From SZUA-35 sp964351995 (GTDB taxonomy: Bacteria > Actinomycetota > Acidimicrobiia > Acidimicrobiales > SZUA-35): DNA of 64,000 nucleotides. The position numbers and the translations under genes were made by a program. Below, one piece after another: positions 9,015 through 17,786 of this stretch (position 1 is its first letter; the number at the start of each line of letters is the position of its first letter). Where the stretch lies: positions 110,965 through 174,964 of the forward strand of contig CAYGQE010000004.1 of the NCBI GenBank assembly GCA_964351995.1. The letters are read 5' to 3'. Below the pieces are notes generated by a model that worked only from the letters and a program-made list of their open reading frames with translations, did no database searches and had not been told where the DNA came from.

Positions 9015-9979
9015 GATGGGATCATTTCGTCGAGTTCGATGAGCATTCGGCGGTACTCGACACAACCGAGATCGGCCTTCGTGTGCACCTCTGCCCGCAG
9101 GTCGAGATGGATGTTCGGATCCGCCATCTGTTCCAGCATGCGGAGGTCTTCGTGGCCGACTTCGGTCTGGAGCGCCTGGGACCCAGCGATCTTCTCGGCA
9201 TCGCCGCCAAGCGGGTACGCGTGGGCCATCCACCAGATGGTCGTGTCGTCGTCGACAGGACAGGCGAAGGACCAGATGAGGTCGGAACCGTCGGGGCGGT
9301 CGATGCGAAGCTCGGTGGCGAACGGGGCACCAACGGTGTAGATCGATTGCGCTTCTTGGGGAGCGTCGAGGTGCGCCCCGTCGACGGTCTGTTCGTCGTT
9401 CACCGTGAAGGTCCAGCCGCTGCGGCTGACTTCGAGTTTGGGGCGACCGTTGTCGTCGGCACCAAACGTGGCGGCGTGAAGGTAGGGAAAGTGGGCGCCG
9501 TCGAGGAAGTTGTCGGTCAAGATCCCCGCACTCACCCGTGTCGTGAACGGGCCACACACGAACAGGTCGTTGATGGGATCGACGTACGGGCTGTCGTCGA
9601 GCAGCGTGTCGATCGGATCATCGACCAACGACATCCAGATGAAGCCGAAGCGAGTGGTCACCGGTGTGGTGTCGACACAGGCCTTTGCCGGGATCGGGGT
9701 GCTCGGATCGAGAGCGGGAATGGTGGTGGCCCGCCCCGAGGCGTCAAAGCGGTAGCCGTGGTAGCCGCACTGCACTTCGTTGCCCTCGATGGTGCCGGCG
9801 CTCAGTGGGACGAGGCGATGCGGGCAGAGGTCACGCATGCCGACGAGTTCGCTGCCGAGCTTGGCCACGATCCACCGTTCGCCGAGGAGTCGAACCGCCA
9901 GCGGTGCGCCGTCGGACAGGTCGGTCTCGAGCGCCACCGGATGCCAGAACTGGCGGAGCCCGGGGTGCGTGTTCGTCAT
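9011..9979 (-). CDS. Rieske [2Fe-2S] aromatic-ring-hydroxylating/demethylase-type oxygenase
   Basis: Catalytic oxygenase subunit of the vanillate demethylase type, 322 aa. The N-terminal Rieske domain shows CPH then CGYH (LCPHRLVPLS...VQCGYHGYRF), and the catalytic domain has the mononuclear iron motif DGAHFPYLH. I chose the ATG at 9979; an in-frame GTG at 10000 would start inside a palindrome that looks like an operator. No ferredoxin or reductase partner is in the window, so electrons must come from elsewhere. Rieske enzymes of this kind hydroxylate or N-/O-demethylate small molecules, including purine alkaloids (the Ndm N-demethylases), which is suggestive next to a nucleoside-type transporter but not proof. 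Confidence 0.88.
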   Translation of the reverse strand: MTNTHPGLRQFWHPVALETDLSDGAPLAVRLLGERWIVAKLGSELVGMRDLCPHRLVPLSAGTIEGNEVQCGYHGYRFDASGRATTIPALDPSTPIPAKACVDTTPVTTRFGFIWMSLVDDPIDTLLDDSPYVDPINDLFVCGPFTTRVSAGILTDNFLDGAHFPYLHAATFGADDNGRPKLEVSRSGWTFTVNDEQTVDGAHLDAPQEAQSIYTVGAPFATELRIDRPDGSDLIWSFACPVDDDTTIWWMAHAYPLGGDAEKIAGSQALQTEVGHEDLRMLEQMADPNIHLDLRAEVHTKADLGCVEYRRMLIELDEMIPS

Positions 9980-10000
9980 GCTTCCTGCCACGAACCGCAC

Positions 10001-10017
10001 CGTAAGTGGCGCTTACG
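10001..10017. promoter_or_regulatory. Candidate operator, palindrome CGTAAG-N5-CTTACG
   Basis: A 6-bp inverted repeat with a 5-bp spacer lies in the gap between the XRE-cupin regulator and the Rieske gene, 21 bp upstream of the Rieske ATG. The position fits an operator for the neighbouring regulator. The assignment is an inference from symmetry and location. Confidence 0.4.
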
Positions 10018-10078
10018 TTCGCTGTGTATCCGCTTTGTGAACGCACCGTGACGGTGGTCTTGGGCGGACCTGTTCGCT

Positions 10079-10660
10079 CTACGGCGTCTGCGCAACGACG
10101 CAGAGAACCTCAGCGGGAGCGTCGCCGAGAAGGATCCACCGGTGACCGACGGCGCCCTCGTGATGCAACGAGTCACCCGCCGAGAGATCCACAGAAGATC
10201 CGTCGTCGAACTCGATCGAGATCTGGCCGCTGATCACGTAGACGAAGTCCTCGCCGCCGTGATGAAACCACTCTTGTTCATCATCTTCTGGGTCGATGAC
10301 GTAGTGGTACGACTCGAGGATGGCATCGTCACCAGTCCTTGTCAGCAGCCGAGTCGACTGCGCTCGATCGCCAGATGTTGCCGCCATCGTGGGCCCGGTA
10401 CCGGCTCGCGTGATGTGGGTGTGAGCCGAGCTCTTGCCGAGAAGTGCGTTCGCCGTACAGCCGAGCGCCGAGGCCACGCGATACAGCGTCGGAATACTCA
10501 TTGAACTCCGACCGGCTTCGACCTGGCTGATGAACGGGGCCGACACGTCGGACCGTCGAGCGAGCTCGGCGATCGAGAGCTCAGCGGTGAGCCGCCGCTG
10601 CCGGATCTCGGCACCAAGGTTTTCTGTCGGGTCGCCCGTCGCCGATGTGTCGATCGTCAT
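10079..10660 (-). CDS. XRE-family transcriptional regulator with C-terminal cupin domain
   Basis: Cytoplasmic DNA-binding regulator, 193 aa. Residues about 15-75 form an XRE helix-turn-helix (LSIAELARRSDVSAPFISQV), and residues about 115-190 form a small cupin (HHGGEDFVYVISGQ), the layout of HTH-cupin regulators that sense a small-molecule effector. The ATG is at 10660. It is the first gene of the minus-strand cluster, 99 bp before the Rieske gene, and is the obvious candidate for controlling the oxygenase/importer genes, perhaps through the palindrome at 10001-10017. The effector is unknown. Confidence 0.88.
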   Translation of the reverse strand: MTIDTSATGDPTENLGAEIRQRRLTAELSIAELARRSDVSAPFISQVEAGRSSMSIPTLYRVASALGCTANALLGKSSAHTHITRAGTGPTMAATSGDRAQSTRLLTRTGDDAILESYHYVIDPEDDEQEWFHHGGEDFVYVISGQISIEFDDGSSVDLSAGDSLHHEGAVGHRWILLGDAPAEVLCVVAQTP

Positions 10661-10885
10661 CTGACCGGTCGACCAGCCAGATCGTCGTGGTTCATGCTGA
10701 GCAGTGAATCATGGTTCGCACGCAGCGTCTACGAGTCGGCGTGTGGCATCGGAGAGTCTCATGGACGCCGTGATGCCGCCGATGGATCCGGTATGGCAAT
10801 CAAACCGGCACTCGGGTCTGCAACGCATGGCTTCGTCGAGCGTGGTCGCACGCTGCAAGCGGCCCAGGTCATTGACATTGCGGCG

Positions 10886-12076
10886 ATGTCGCATCGGCCT
10901 GACATCCGACAACTCGCCGACAGCGTCGACGGCATCACCCATCTCGATGTGGTCGTAGCCAACGGACCGTTTGGTCCTGAGGTTCTGGTGACGCCCCGAG
11001 CGGGTGATCGTCTGCTTCCCAGCGAGCTGTATGCCCAGGTGCCTGGCGCATTCGGCGCGCCGGCTGCGTTCGACCGCACGGGTGGACACGCCTTGGCTTG
11101 GGCCAGCCCGAGCGGTGACTTGCAGGAGTATCTGCAGACTCATCTGTTCGGGGCTCCGGCACTACCGGGCGGGCTGCGCAACGGTGTCGACGAGATCGAT
11201 CTCGAATGGACCATTCAGATCAGCGCTCTGAGTGTCTCGAGTTCGCTGGTCGTCTGTCAGCTGAGCGGCACCGAGCCAGCAGTGGTCGAAGTGGCGCTGT
11301 CGGCCATCGATCGTTTGTCGAAGGTGACCAGTCAGAGTCAAGCAGCTGGTCCGCAAGGAGGACTGCACGCCTTCCGGTTCGGCTTCATTGTGGAGCTGGC
11401 CCTGACCGGAAAGCTCGATGCTCTGTTTTATAGGTTACGACGTCCACCGAGATCTGCACCATCTGCACCGACGGCCACGCCTCTCGCCCCGGTGCCAGTC
11501 GAGACGTTCGAGCCCGAGGTCTTCTACCCGGAAGCCTTTGACAGCTCCTCGTTCCACGACAGCGTCTCCATTCTCGACAGCGATTCCATTCTCGATACCT
11601 TCAGTGCCGAAGATGCCGAGCTTGATTCCGAGGCGTTGTTCGACATGTCAGCAACGTCTTGGGAGGGATCGGCGGGAGGTGCTGGACCGATTGATGCCCG
11701 AGCGAGGGTGGCAGAAGCGCTTGGCCGCTACGAAGGCAAGCGAGTGGCCGTCGGCGTCATCGCCGACCAGAAGAAGCTGACCAACGTGTTGCGGGGAATT
11801 GCCCCCGACATCGAAGCCGAAGACATGTGTGGCTACGTCGACACCGGGGCGCGAGCCAATGGCAAGTCGGGGGCAGTCTTCACCACCACCGCCGTGCACT
11901 TCACCGGTCTCAGCGGTCGCCAACAGTACGACTATGCCGCAATCGAGTCGTTCGAACTCGAGGCCTCGGCGGTGATCCTCAATGGTGTTGACGGCACCAG
12001 GGCAAAGATCTCGACATCGGGCCAGTCGTTGGCCATTGCCGAGGCGGTTGCTGCCGCCACGGGTCTGTCGGTCTGA
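10886..12076 (+). CDS. Hypothetical protein, two-part architecture
   Basis: Unrecognised protein of about 396 aa from the ATG at 10886 (MSHRPDIRQL); an earlier in-frame ATG at 10793 is possible but its extra residues look non-coding. The N-terminal half (about 1-190) is an alpha/beta segment rich in small residues. A Pro/Ala-rich linker follows, then an acidic Ser/Asp stretch with repeated SI-LDSDS units (about 225-270), and a C-terminal domain (about 290-396) ending VAAATGLSV that resembles small bacterial PH-like modules. No signal peptide is seen. It is transcribed away from the XRE regulator and convergent with the TauD gene. Confidence 0.7.
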   Translation: MSHRPDIRQLADSVDGITHLDVVVANGPFGPEVLVTPRAGDRLLPSELYAQVPGAFGAPAAFDRTGGHALAWASPSGDLQEYLQTHLFGAPALPGGLRNGVDEIDLEWTIQISALSVSSSLVVCQLSGTEPAVVEVALSAIDRLSKVTSQSQAAGPQGGLHAFRFGFIVELALTGKLDALFYRLRRPPRSAPSAPTATPLAPVPVETFEPEVFYPEAFDSSSFHDSVSILDSDSILDTFSAEDAELDSEALFDMSATSWEGSAGGAGPIDARARVAEALGRYEGKRVAVGVIADQKKLTNVLRGIAPDIEAEDMCGYVDTGARANGKSGAVFTTTAVHFTGLSGRQQYDYAAIESFELEASAVILNGVDGTRAKISTSGQSLAIAEAVAAATGLSV

Positions 12077-12088
12077 CCTCGGCGAGCG

Positions 12089-12991
12089 TCAACGAAACGG
12101 CTGCTCGCCCTCGACCATGTAGCGCCAGAAACGCCTCGACTCGCCGACCTTGAAGTTGCCACTGGCCTTGTGCTGGACCGAGGCGTTGTCCCAGACGAGC
12201 ACGTCGTGCTCGTGCCAATCATGGGCAACGAACGGAGCGCTCGCTTCGGCGTGGTCCTGCATCGACTGGAGCAGCTGTCGGCCCTCGTCGAGGTCCATTC
12301 CCTCGATGAACTTGGCTCGATCGAGATCCAAGAAGAGCGAGGTGGTTCCTGCTCGGGCGTGGGTACGGACGAGCGGATGGGTCACATCGACCAGTATCCG
12401 AGGCTCGTCGGTCGCCGCCCGTCGGGGAGGAAACGCCCCGCCGTTGTCGTAGCCGTACCGCACGCTCAGGCCCTCGATGGACGAGCGGGTCTCGGCCGAC
12501 AACCGCTCGAGCGCGGCTCGCATGTCGATGAAGCAGGTGGGGCCTCCGCCGCTCGTCGGGAGTTGTCGAGCGTGGAGAACCGTGGCGGATGCCGGTCGCT
12601 CTGCGAACGTGTCATCGCAGTGGTAGGTCTCGAAAAGACCGGGCCGCTCGTCGTCGAGCGCTCCGAAGGAGACGTCACCGAGTTGGGCTCTGGCCTCCTC
12701 GGTCATCACGAATCCGGAATCGATGATCTGGCGCCGTTGGGTGTACCGGAGCTCGTCGCCTCTGACCGTGATGCCGACGGGCTCCTTGATGGGACCGAAG
12801 ATTCGAGCCACGGCTTGGAACTCGTCGTCGGTGAGCGATCGCGGCATGCGCAGGCAGAGCACGCCGTGGTTGGCCAACGCAACGGCGATCGCCTCGCCTT
12901 CGGCTGGAGGGGGAGCCGACGGGTCGTAACCGGAAACGTCGACCACTCCGAACACGCCTGTCGGCGGCAGCTGGATGCGGATGCTGGTCAA
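12089..12991 (-). CDS. TauD/TfdA-family 2-oxoglutarate/Fe(II) dioxygenase
   Basis: Alpha-ketoglutarate-dependent dioxygenase of the TauD family, 300 aa. The iron-binding HxD is in FETYHCDDTF (about 125), the distal His in ASVQHKASGNF and the 2-oxoglutarate Arg in ESRRFWRYM near the C-terminus. LANHGVLCLR near residue 40 is typical. The start is a TTG at 12991 with a strong AGGAG 6 nt upstream, which decides it. It ends 12 bp from the convergent hypothetical gene and starts 9 bp after the serine hydrolase gene. TauD-type enzymes act on taurine, carnitine-like compounds, halo-phenoxyacids and, in fungi, xanthine; the substrate here is open. Confidence 0.85.
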   Translation of the reverse strand: MTSIRIQLPPTGVFGVVDVSGYDPSAPPPAEGEAIAVALANHGVLCLRMPRSLTDDEFQAVARIFGPIKEPVGITVRGDELRYTQRRQIIDSGFVMTEEARAQLGDVSFGALDDERPGLFETYHCDDTFAERPASATVLHARQLPTSGGGPTCFIDMRAALERLSAETRSSIEGLSVRYGYDNGGAFPPRRAATDEPRILVDVTHPLVRTHARAGTTSLFLDLDRAKFIEGMDLDEGRQLLQSMQDHAEASAPFVAHDWHEHDVLVWDNASVQHKASGNFKVGESRRFWRYMVEGEQPFR

Positions 12992-13000
12992 GTCTTCTCC

Positions 13001-14140
13001 TCAGCCTGCGGTGATCTCATCCAGAGCGTGCACGAGTGCCAGGCTCGTTTCGTTCCCGACCAGCCCCTCCTGCATGCGATTCATCATGTACGACATGGTG
13101 ATTCGGTTGTCGAGGTCGTTCAGGACGAGCGAGCCACCCCAGCCACCCCAGAAGCACTTCTTGCCGGTGGTGACGCCGACCGGATTGTCGGCGGCGGCGA
13201 GGCAGTAGCCCAGGCCGAACCGGACCGGCACCATCAAGACCTGATCGATGCCGTGTGATTGTTCGTCGAAGATGCGATCGACGGTGTCGGATGACATCAG
13301 CTGTACCCCGCCAGAGGTTCCGCCGTTGGACACAGCGGCCTGGATCTTTGCCACCGAGCGGGCGTTGCCATGGCCGTTGGCTGCGCCGATGGTGGCGGCC
13401 CGCCAGGCATCGCTGTGGGAAATGGCGGCATCGGGGAGCGGGCCAGTGAACGTCTTGAACATGACGCTCTCGGGGTCGAGGTCGGGAGGCAACGGCAGGG
13501 GAGGCGGGGGCAACACGTTGGCGATGCGAGCGTGGTTTTCCGGCGGTGAGCCAATGGTGAAATCGGCATTGAGTGGGCCGGCAATCTCCTCGGCGAAGTA
13601 CTGCTTGAGTCCTCGACCGTCGATGCGGCGGATGACTTCTCCAACCAAGTGACCCTGATTCAATGCGTGGTATCCAGAGGACGTTCCGGGTTCCCACCAC
13701 GGGGCTTGGGCCGCCAGCATGGCGGTGGCCTTCTCGTCGTCCAGGACGTCGTCGACCGACACTGGTTGGGCCCAGGCCGACACCCCGGAGGTGTGGGACA
13801 TGATGTGGCGAACTTCGATGTCGCCCTTGCCTTCGGCCGCGAATTCGGGCCAATGGGTGGCGACCTTGTCGCTGGGGTCGAGCTTGCCCTGGTCCATCAG
13901 GTGCAGCGCCGACATCGCGGTCATGGTCTTGGTGGTGGACCAGACGTTGGTGACGGTGTCGGCTTCCCACGACTGGGTCTTGGCCTCGTCGATCCAACCG
14001 CCCCAGACGTCGGTGACCAGCTCCCCATCGACGGAGACAGCGAGCGATGCGCCCAGGTCGTAGCCGTTGTCGAGCTGTCGCTCGAGAATGTCGACCAGCG
14101 GCTGGAATCGCGGATCCGTGGTGCCCTCGAGTGTTTCCAT
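13001..14140 (-). CDS. Serine hydrolase, class C beta-lactamase-like (EstB-type)
   Basis: Penicillin-recognising-fold hydrolase, 379 aa. The nucleophile motif SxxK is STTK in VWSTTKTMTAMSAL (about residue 88), the second motif is probably Tyr in SGYHALNQGH, and a Gly/Trp-rich FWGGWGGS stands near the usual C-terminal K/H-T/S-G motif. HIMSHTSGV is the conserved block after the nucleophile. There is no clear signal peptide, so it is probably a cytoplasmic esterase or amidase and not a resistance beta-lactamase. It is followed after 9 bp by the TauD gene and preceded by the D-aminoacylase gene, so the three may be co-transcribed. Confidence 0.88.
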   Translation of the reverse strand: METLEGTTDPRFQPLVDILERQLDNGYDLGASLAVSVDGELVTDVWGGWIDEAKTQSWEADTVTNVWSTTKTMTAMSALHLMDQGKLDPSDKVATHWPEFAAEGKGDIEVRHIMSHTSGVSAWAQPVSVDDVLDDEKATAMLAAQAPWWEPGTSSGYHALNQGHLVGEVIRRIDGRGLKQYFAEEIAGPLNADFTIGSPPENHARIANVLPPPPLPLPPDLDPESVMFKTFTGPLPDAAISHSDAWRAATIGAANGHGNARSVAKIQAAVSNGGTSGGVQLMSSDTVDRIFDEQSHGIDQVLMVPVRFGLGYCLAAADNPVGVTTGKKCFWGGWGGSLVLNDLDNRITMSYMMNRMQEGLVGNETSLALVHALDEITAG

Positions 14141-14238
14141 GACGTCCCCCGTTCATTGCCGACACGGTGCGTTCCGGCTCAGCCGAACCTAACGCACCAC
14201 CGTGGGTCGAGGGAAGCGCTGGGGTCGAGCGACAGGGT

Positions 14239-15831
14239 TCAGCGGCGGAGGACTTGGCCTGCGTGATTGGGGGTTCGTTGACCGTTGCTGAAGGCCGTGA
14301 CGCCGTTGACGAGCACGTGATCGATGCCCTCGGCGTATGCGGCTGGTTCGGTGAACGTCGACATGACTTGCATCGCTGCCAGATCGAAGACGACGACGTC
14401 TGCCGCTGACCCCGTGCGGAGGTAGCCGCGATCGGTCAGCCCGATCCGGTCCGCCGGGAGGCTGGTCAGCCTGCGCACCCCTTCTTCGAGCGAGAGGATG
14501 CCCTCGTCCCGCACGTAGTGCGACAAGAACTTGGCCACCCAGTTGAACCCGTCCAGACCCATCAGCCGCCCTTTCAGGGGGCCATCGGTGGCCAACGCCA
14601 TCGTGTCTGACTCGACCGCGCACAAGGGATGCTCGAGCACCATGCGGTTGTCTTCTTCGGCGAACGCATCGCTGGTCAACATGACGGCTTTCAACCGGGG
14701 GCCAGCCTCGAGGAGAAGGTCGAACAGCGTGTCCCAGCCGCTGTTGGTGTTGCGGGCGGTTGTCAGCGCTTCGATGGTTTGCCCGGCCTCCGCGTTATTT
14801 TTGCTGTGAAGCAATCGAACGCGGTCCCATCGTTCCTCGGCAACGAGCTGCCATATCGGCAGTGGGTTGTTGCGCAAGCGACGGCGACCATCAGGGGTGT
14901 CGAGCAGAGTGAGGAGCTCGTCGGTGGGCAGCTCGAAGGCCCAGGCCGGCAACATGGCAACCGCTGAAGTGTGATTCCAGTTGGTCGGCATCATGTCCAT
15001 CGCGACATCGATGCCCTCTTCCCGGCTCCACTCGATCATCTGGAGGGTGTTGCGCATCGCGTGCTCGGGGCGACCGTACTTGGGGTTGATGTGGGAGATC
15101 TGCAGACGGACGCCGGTGGCGCGAGCAACGTCAAGCGCCTCGCCGAACCCAACGAAATAGCGCCGATCGCGGTTGCGCGAGTGCGTTGCGTAGATGGCAT
15201 CGGCATCAGCGACGGCGGAACACAGGGCCACCAGCTCGTCGAACTCCGCGGTCTTCCCGGGGTGATACTCGAGGCCGGTGGTGAACCCGAAGGCGCCCTC
15301 GTCGAGTGAGTCGCGCAAAAGGCTGACCATGTTGGCCACTTCGTCGCTGCGTGCAGGGCGTGGAGCGGTCGGCCCCATCACTGCGGTGCGGAGGGAGGCG
15401 TGGCCAACCATCCCGACCACGTTGGTGGCGATGTTGACGTCGTCCATGGCGGCGAGGAGTTCGCCGTAGCTGAGCCATTGCCCGATCTCTGGGGTGCCGT
15501 AGGCCGCGAACAGATCGCTGCGGGTCTCGGGTACGCATGGAGCGAAGCTGATGCCGCACTGGCCGATGGCCTCGGTGGTGACGCCTTGGCGGATCTGGCT
15601 TTCGGCACGCGGATCGGCGAAGTGGGCCATGTCGCTGTGGGTGTGGATGTCGATGAAACCGGGAGCGACCACCTTCCCCACAGCGTCGATGACTTCTGCA
15701 GCATCGACGTCGGTCAGATCGCCGACGGCGGTGATCCTGCCGGCAGCGATTCCCACATCGGCAATGGTGGTAGACGTGCCCGTGCCATCGACGACAAGCC
15801 CGCCGCGAATGAGAATGTCAACGTTGGCCAT
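14239..15831 (-). CDS. N-acyl-D-amino-acid deacylase / amidohydrolase family
   Basis: Zinc-dependent amidohydrolase (D-aminoacylase/D-hydantoinase-like), 530 aa. The N-terminal small beta domain (ILIRGGLVVDGTG) is followed by the metal motif DIHTHSDMAH (about 63-72), a central ATHSRNRD (second metal His) and the C-terminal GSAADVVVFD that closes the composite beta-sandwich. The ATG at 15831 (MANVDILIRGG) begins the homology; the open frame upstream of it is spurious. It would release D-amino acids or open cyclic amides in the cytoplasm. A role in opening a nitrogen heterocycle from the neighbouring oxidation cluster is conceivable but is only an inference. Confidence 0.9.
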   Translation of the reverse strand: MANVDILIRGGLVVDGTGTSTTIADVGIAAGRITAVGDLTDVDAAEVIDAVGKVVAPGFIDIHTHSDMAHFADPRAESQIRQGVTTEAIGQCGISFAPCVPETRSDLFAAYGTPEIGQWLSYGELLAAMDDVNIATNVVGMVGHASLRTAVMGPTAPRPARSDEVANMVSLLRDSLDEGAFGFTTGLEYHPGKTAEFDELVALCSAVADADAIYATHSRNRDRRYFVGFGEALDVARATGVRLQISHINPKYGRPEHAMRNTLQMIEWSREEGIDVAMDMMPTNWNHTSAVAMLPAWAFELPTDELLTLLDTPDGRRRLRNNPLPIWQLVAEERWDRVRLLHSKNNAEAGQTIEALTTARNTNSGWDTLFDLLLEAGPRLKAVMLTSDAFAEEDNRMVLEHPLCAVESDTMALATDGPLKGRLMGLDGFNWVAKFLSHYVRDEGILSLEEGVRRLTSLPADRIGLTDRGYLRTGSAADVVVFDLAAMQVMSTFTEPAAYAEGIDHVLVNGVTAFSNGQRTPNHAGQVLRR

Positions 15832-15862
15832 GCCGGACAGTACTGCAAGGCCGAGCTGGTCC

Positions 15863-17038
15863 TCAGGCTTCGGTTGATGGCGGTTCGCCGCCGGTGAGCC
15901 CGAAGCGGACGGTGGCCTCGCGTTCATTGGCATCGCGCTCGGCTTGCTCGAGCAAGCCGCGTTGTGCCGCCCGCTCTCGCCACTGGTCTCTGGCCAGGAT
16001 CTGCATGTCTTCGTTCTTGTCGGTTTCGTCGGTGATCTCGAGCCCGAGCAGGGTCTCGATCACGTCCTCCATCGTGGCGATGCCGGCGGTGCCCCCGTAC
16101 TCGTCGACGATGAGCGTGATGTGTTCTCGGTCAGCGACCAGCCGGTCGAAGACTCGGAGGAGAGGCTCGGTTTCGATGACGGCATCGAGATCACGGCGCA
16201 GGTCTGACAACGGTGTGTCGTGTGCGTCGTCGGCGACTTTGGTGAGTGCATCGCTGAGCAGGACATAGCCCGTGATGTCGTCCCGGTTTTCGGCGTACAC
16301 CGGGTAGCGCGAGAACGGGCGCTTCGCCTCCATGAGGTCCTGCACCGTTGCCGTCTCGGGGAACGCAACAAGGACAGTCCGAGGCGTCATGACATCGGAG
16401 ACCTTGAGGCTTTCGAACTTCAAAAGGCTCTTGAAGAGGCGAGCCTCTTGGTCGCCGAGCACGCCCTCTTCAGCGCCGATGTCAGCGAGTGCTGCGAGTT
16501 CTTCACGGCTGACGTCGCCGGACTTCTCGCCCCGCGACAGCAGCTTTGCGAACCACTGTGACATGAGGACCAGCGGGTACAGGGCGTAGATGAGCGGCTT
16601 GAGCAGGCGGCTCACGATGGGGGCAAGTCCACGCCAGTAGAGGGCACCGAGTGTCTTGGGGATGATCTCGCTGAGGACGAGGATGCCAAGTGTCAGCAAC
16701 GCGGAGAAGATACCGATCGCTCCGTTGCCGAAGTAGGCCGCAGCCTCGGCACCAGCGCCAGCGGCGCCGATCGTGTGGGCGACGGTGTTGAGCGTGAGGA
16801 TCGCGGCCAGCGGCCGGTCGACATCGGACTTGAGCTCCCGCAAACGCTTGGCAACGATTGGCTTGTCCGTCTCCATTGCGCCGATGTAGGCCGGCGACAC
16901 GCTGAGGAGGACCGCCTCCATGATCGAGCAGAGGAACGACACGCCGATCGCCAGGGTCACGTAGACGATGAGGAGGGTCAGGGAACCAGAACCGCCGCCC
17001 TCGGAGCCGGAGATTGCGACAGCAAAGATGTCATGCAC
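15863..17038 (-). CDS. CNNM/CBS-domain membrane protein (hemolysin C-like, magnesium/cobalt efflux family)
   Basis: Integral membrane protein, 391 aa: a CNNM (DUF21) domain with three to four hydrophobic segments (residues about 20-200, including LVLSEIIPKTLGALY) followed by a CBS pair (about 205-340, VSDVMTPRT, IVDEYGGTAGIATMEDVIE). A C-terminal CorC/HlyC domain is not evident and the tail is Glu/Arg-rich. The start is GTG at 17038. The family is linked to Mg2+/Co2+ efflux; hemolytic function is a historical label. It is transcribed divergently from the Nudix gene. Confidence 0.88.
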   Translation of the reverse strand: MHDIFAVAISGSEGGGSGSLTLLIVYVTLAIGVSFLCSIMEAVLLSVSPAYIGAMETDKPIVAKRLRELKSDVDRPLAAILTLNTVAHTIGAAGAGAEAAAYFGNGAIGIFSALLTLGILVLSEIIPKTLGALYWRGLAPIVSRLLKPLIYALYPLVLMSQWFAKLLSRGEKSGDVSREELAALADIGAEEGVLGDQEARLFKSLLKFESLKVSDVMTPRTVLVAFPETATVQDLMEAKRPFSRYPVYAENRDDITGYVLLSDALTKVADDAHDTPLSDLRRDLDAVIETEPLLRVFDRLVADREHITLIVDEYGGTAGIATMEDVIETLLGLEITDETDKNEDMQILARDQWRERAAQRGLLEQAERDANEREATVRFGLTGGEPPSTEA

Positions 17039-17120
17039 GCCGGTGATCTTAGCGAAGCAGGTGCCAACGGTCGTGATGTGTCTCGGCTGGTGGTCGCAGC
17101 GACGACGCTACGGTGCGCGG

Positions 17121-17783
17121 ATGAGCGAAGCGCAGAGAGACACGAGCGACGTACCTGCGGAGATGATCGACGTTGTTGACCCGGCCACCGGGCAGCGCAC
17201 CGACACTCGGTCTCGAGTCGAGGTCCATGTTGAGGGGCTGTGGCATCAGGTCTTCCACTGCATGGTGATTCGCCCGTCGGCTCGCAGCATCGTGCTGCAA
17301 CAGCGCACCCGCTCGAAGGCGGCGTTTCCCGGCAAGTTGGACCTCAGCGTCACCGGCCACCTCGAAGCGGGGGAGTCGCCCGAAGACGGCATTCGTGAGG
17401 CGCAGGAGGAGCTCGGCGTTGCTCTCGATGCTGCCGCCCTCGTGCCGGTCGGTATCCGATTGCTTGCCGACGACAACGGCGAGGGGCGGAATCGTGAGCG
17501 GGTGAACCTGTTCTTCCTCCCAGATGACCGGCCGATCGAGGACTACCGTCCGCCGGCCGACGAGGTCGCTGGGCTCGTCGACATCGGCATCGGTGCATTC
17601 CTCGCTGTGCTCGCTGACCCAGAGCTGACGGTCGAGGTTCCTGCGTTCGATGCGGCGACAGGCGAGGTCAGCTCGCAGTCCTTCGCACGAGATGACCTGG
17701 TCGAAGGCGCGTCGGGTTACTGGACCGTGCTCGGCGTCATGGCTGGCCGATTCGCCGATGGCGAACAGCCGATCGGCCTGTGA
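17121..17783 (+). CDS. Nudix hydrolase (IDI/YfcD-like)
   Basis: Nudix hydrolase, 220 aa, starting at the ATG at 17121 (MSEAQRDTSD). The Nudix box is complete (GHLEAGESPEDGIREAQEEL, about residues 78-97) with the required Glu residues. The preceding segment DVVDPATGQRTDTRSR and LWHQVFHCMVI is typical of the isopentenyl-diphosphate-isomerase-like/YfcD branch, which acts on nucleoside diphosphate derivatives or related pyrophosphates. The substrate cannot be assigned. It ends 3 bp from the convergent folE stop. Confidence 0.88.
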   Translation: MSEAQRDTSDVPAEMIDVVDPATGQRTDTRSRVEVHVEGLWHQVFHCMVIRPSARSIVLQQRTRSKAAFPGKLDLSVTGHLEAGESPEDGIREAQEELGVALDAAALVPVGIRLLADDNGEGRNRERVNLFFLPDDRPIEDYRPPADEVAGLVDIGIGAFLAVLADPELTVEVPAFDAATGEVSSQSFARDDLVEGASGYWTVLGVMAGRFADGEQPIGL

Positions 17784-17786
17784 GGT

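Noticed and set aside
9015..9557. N-terminal extension of oxygenase C to 530 codons
   Set aside because: It overlaps the Rieske gene in another frame; the ATGA overlap at 9011-9014 gives a natural start.
13017..14165. 382-codon frame overlapping the serine hydrolase
   Set aside because: Arg/His-rich alternative frame; the SxxK and other motifs are in the annotated frame.
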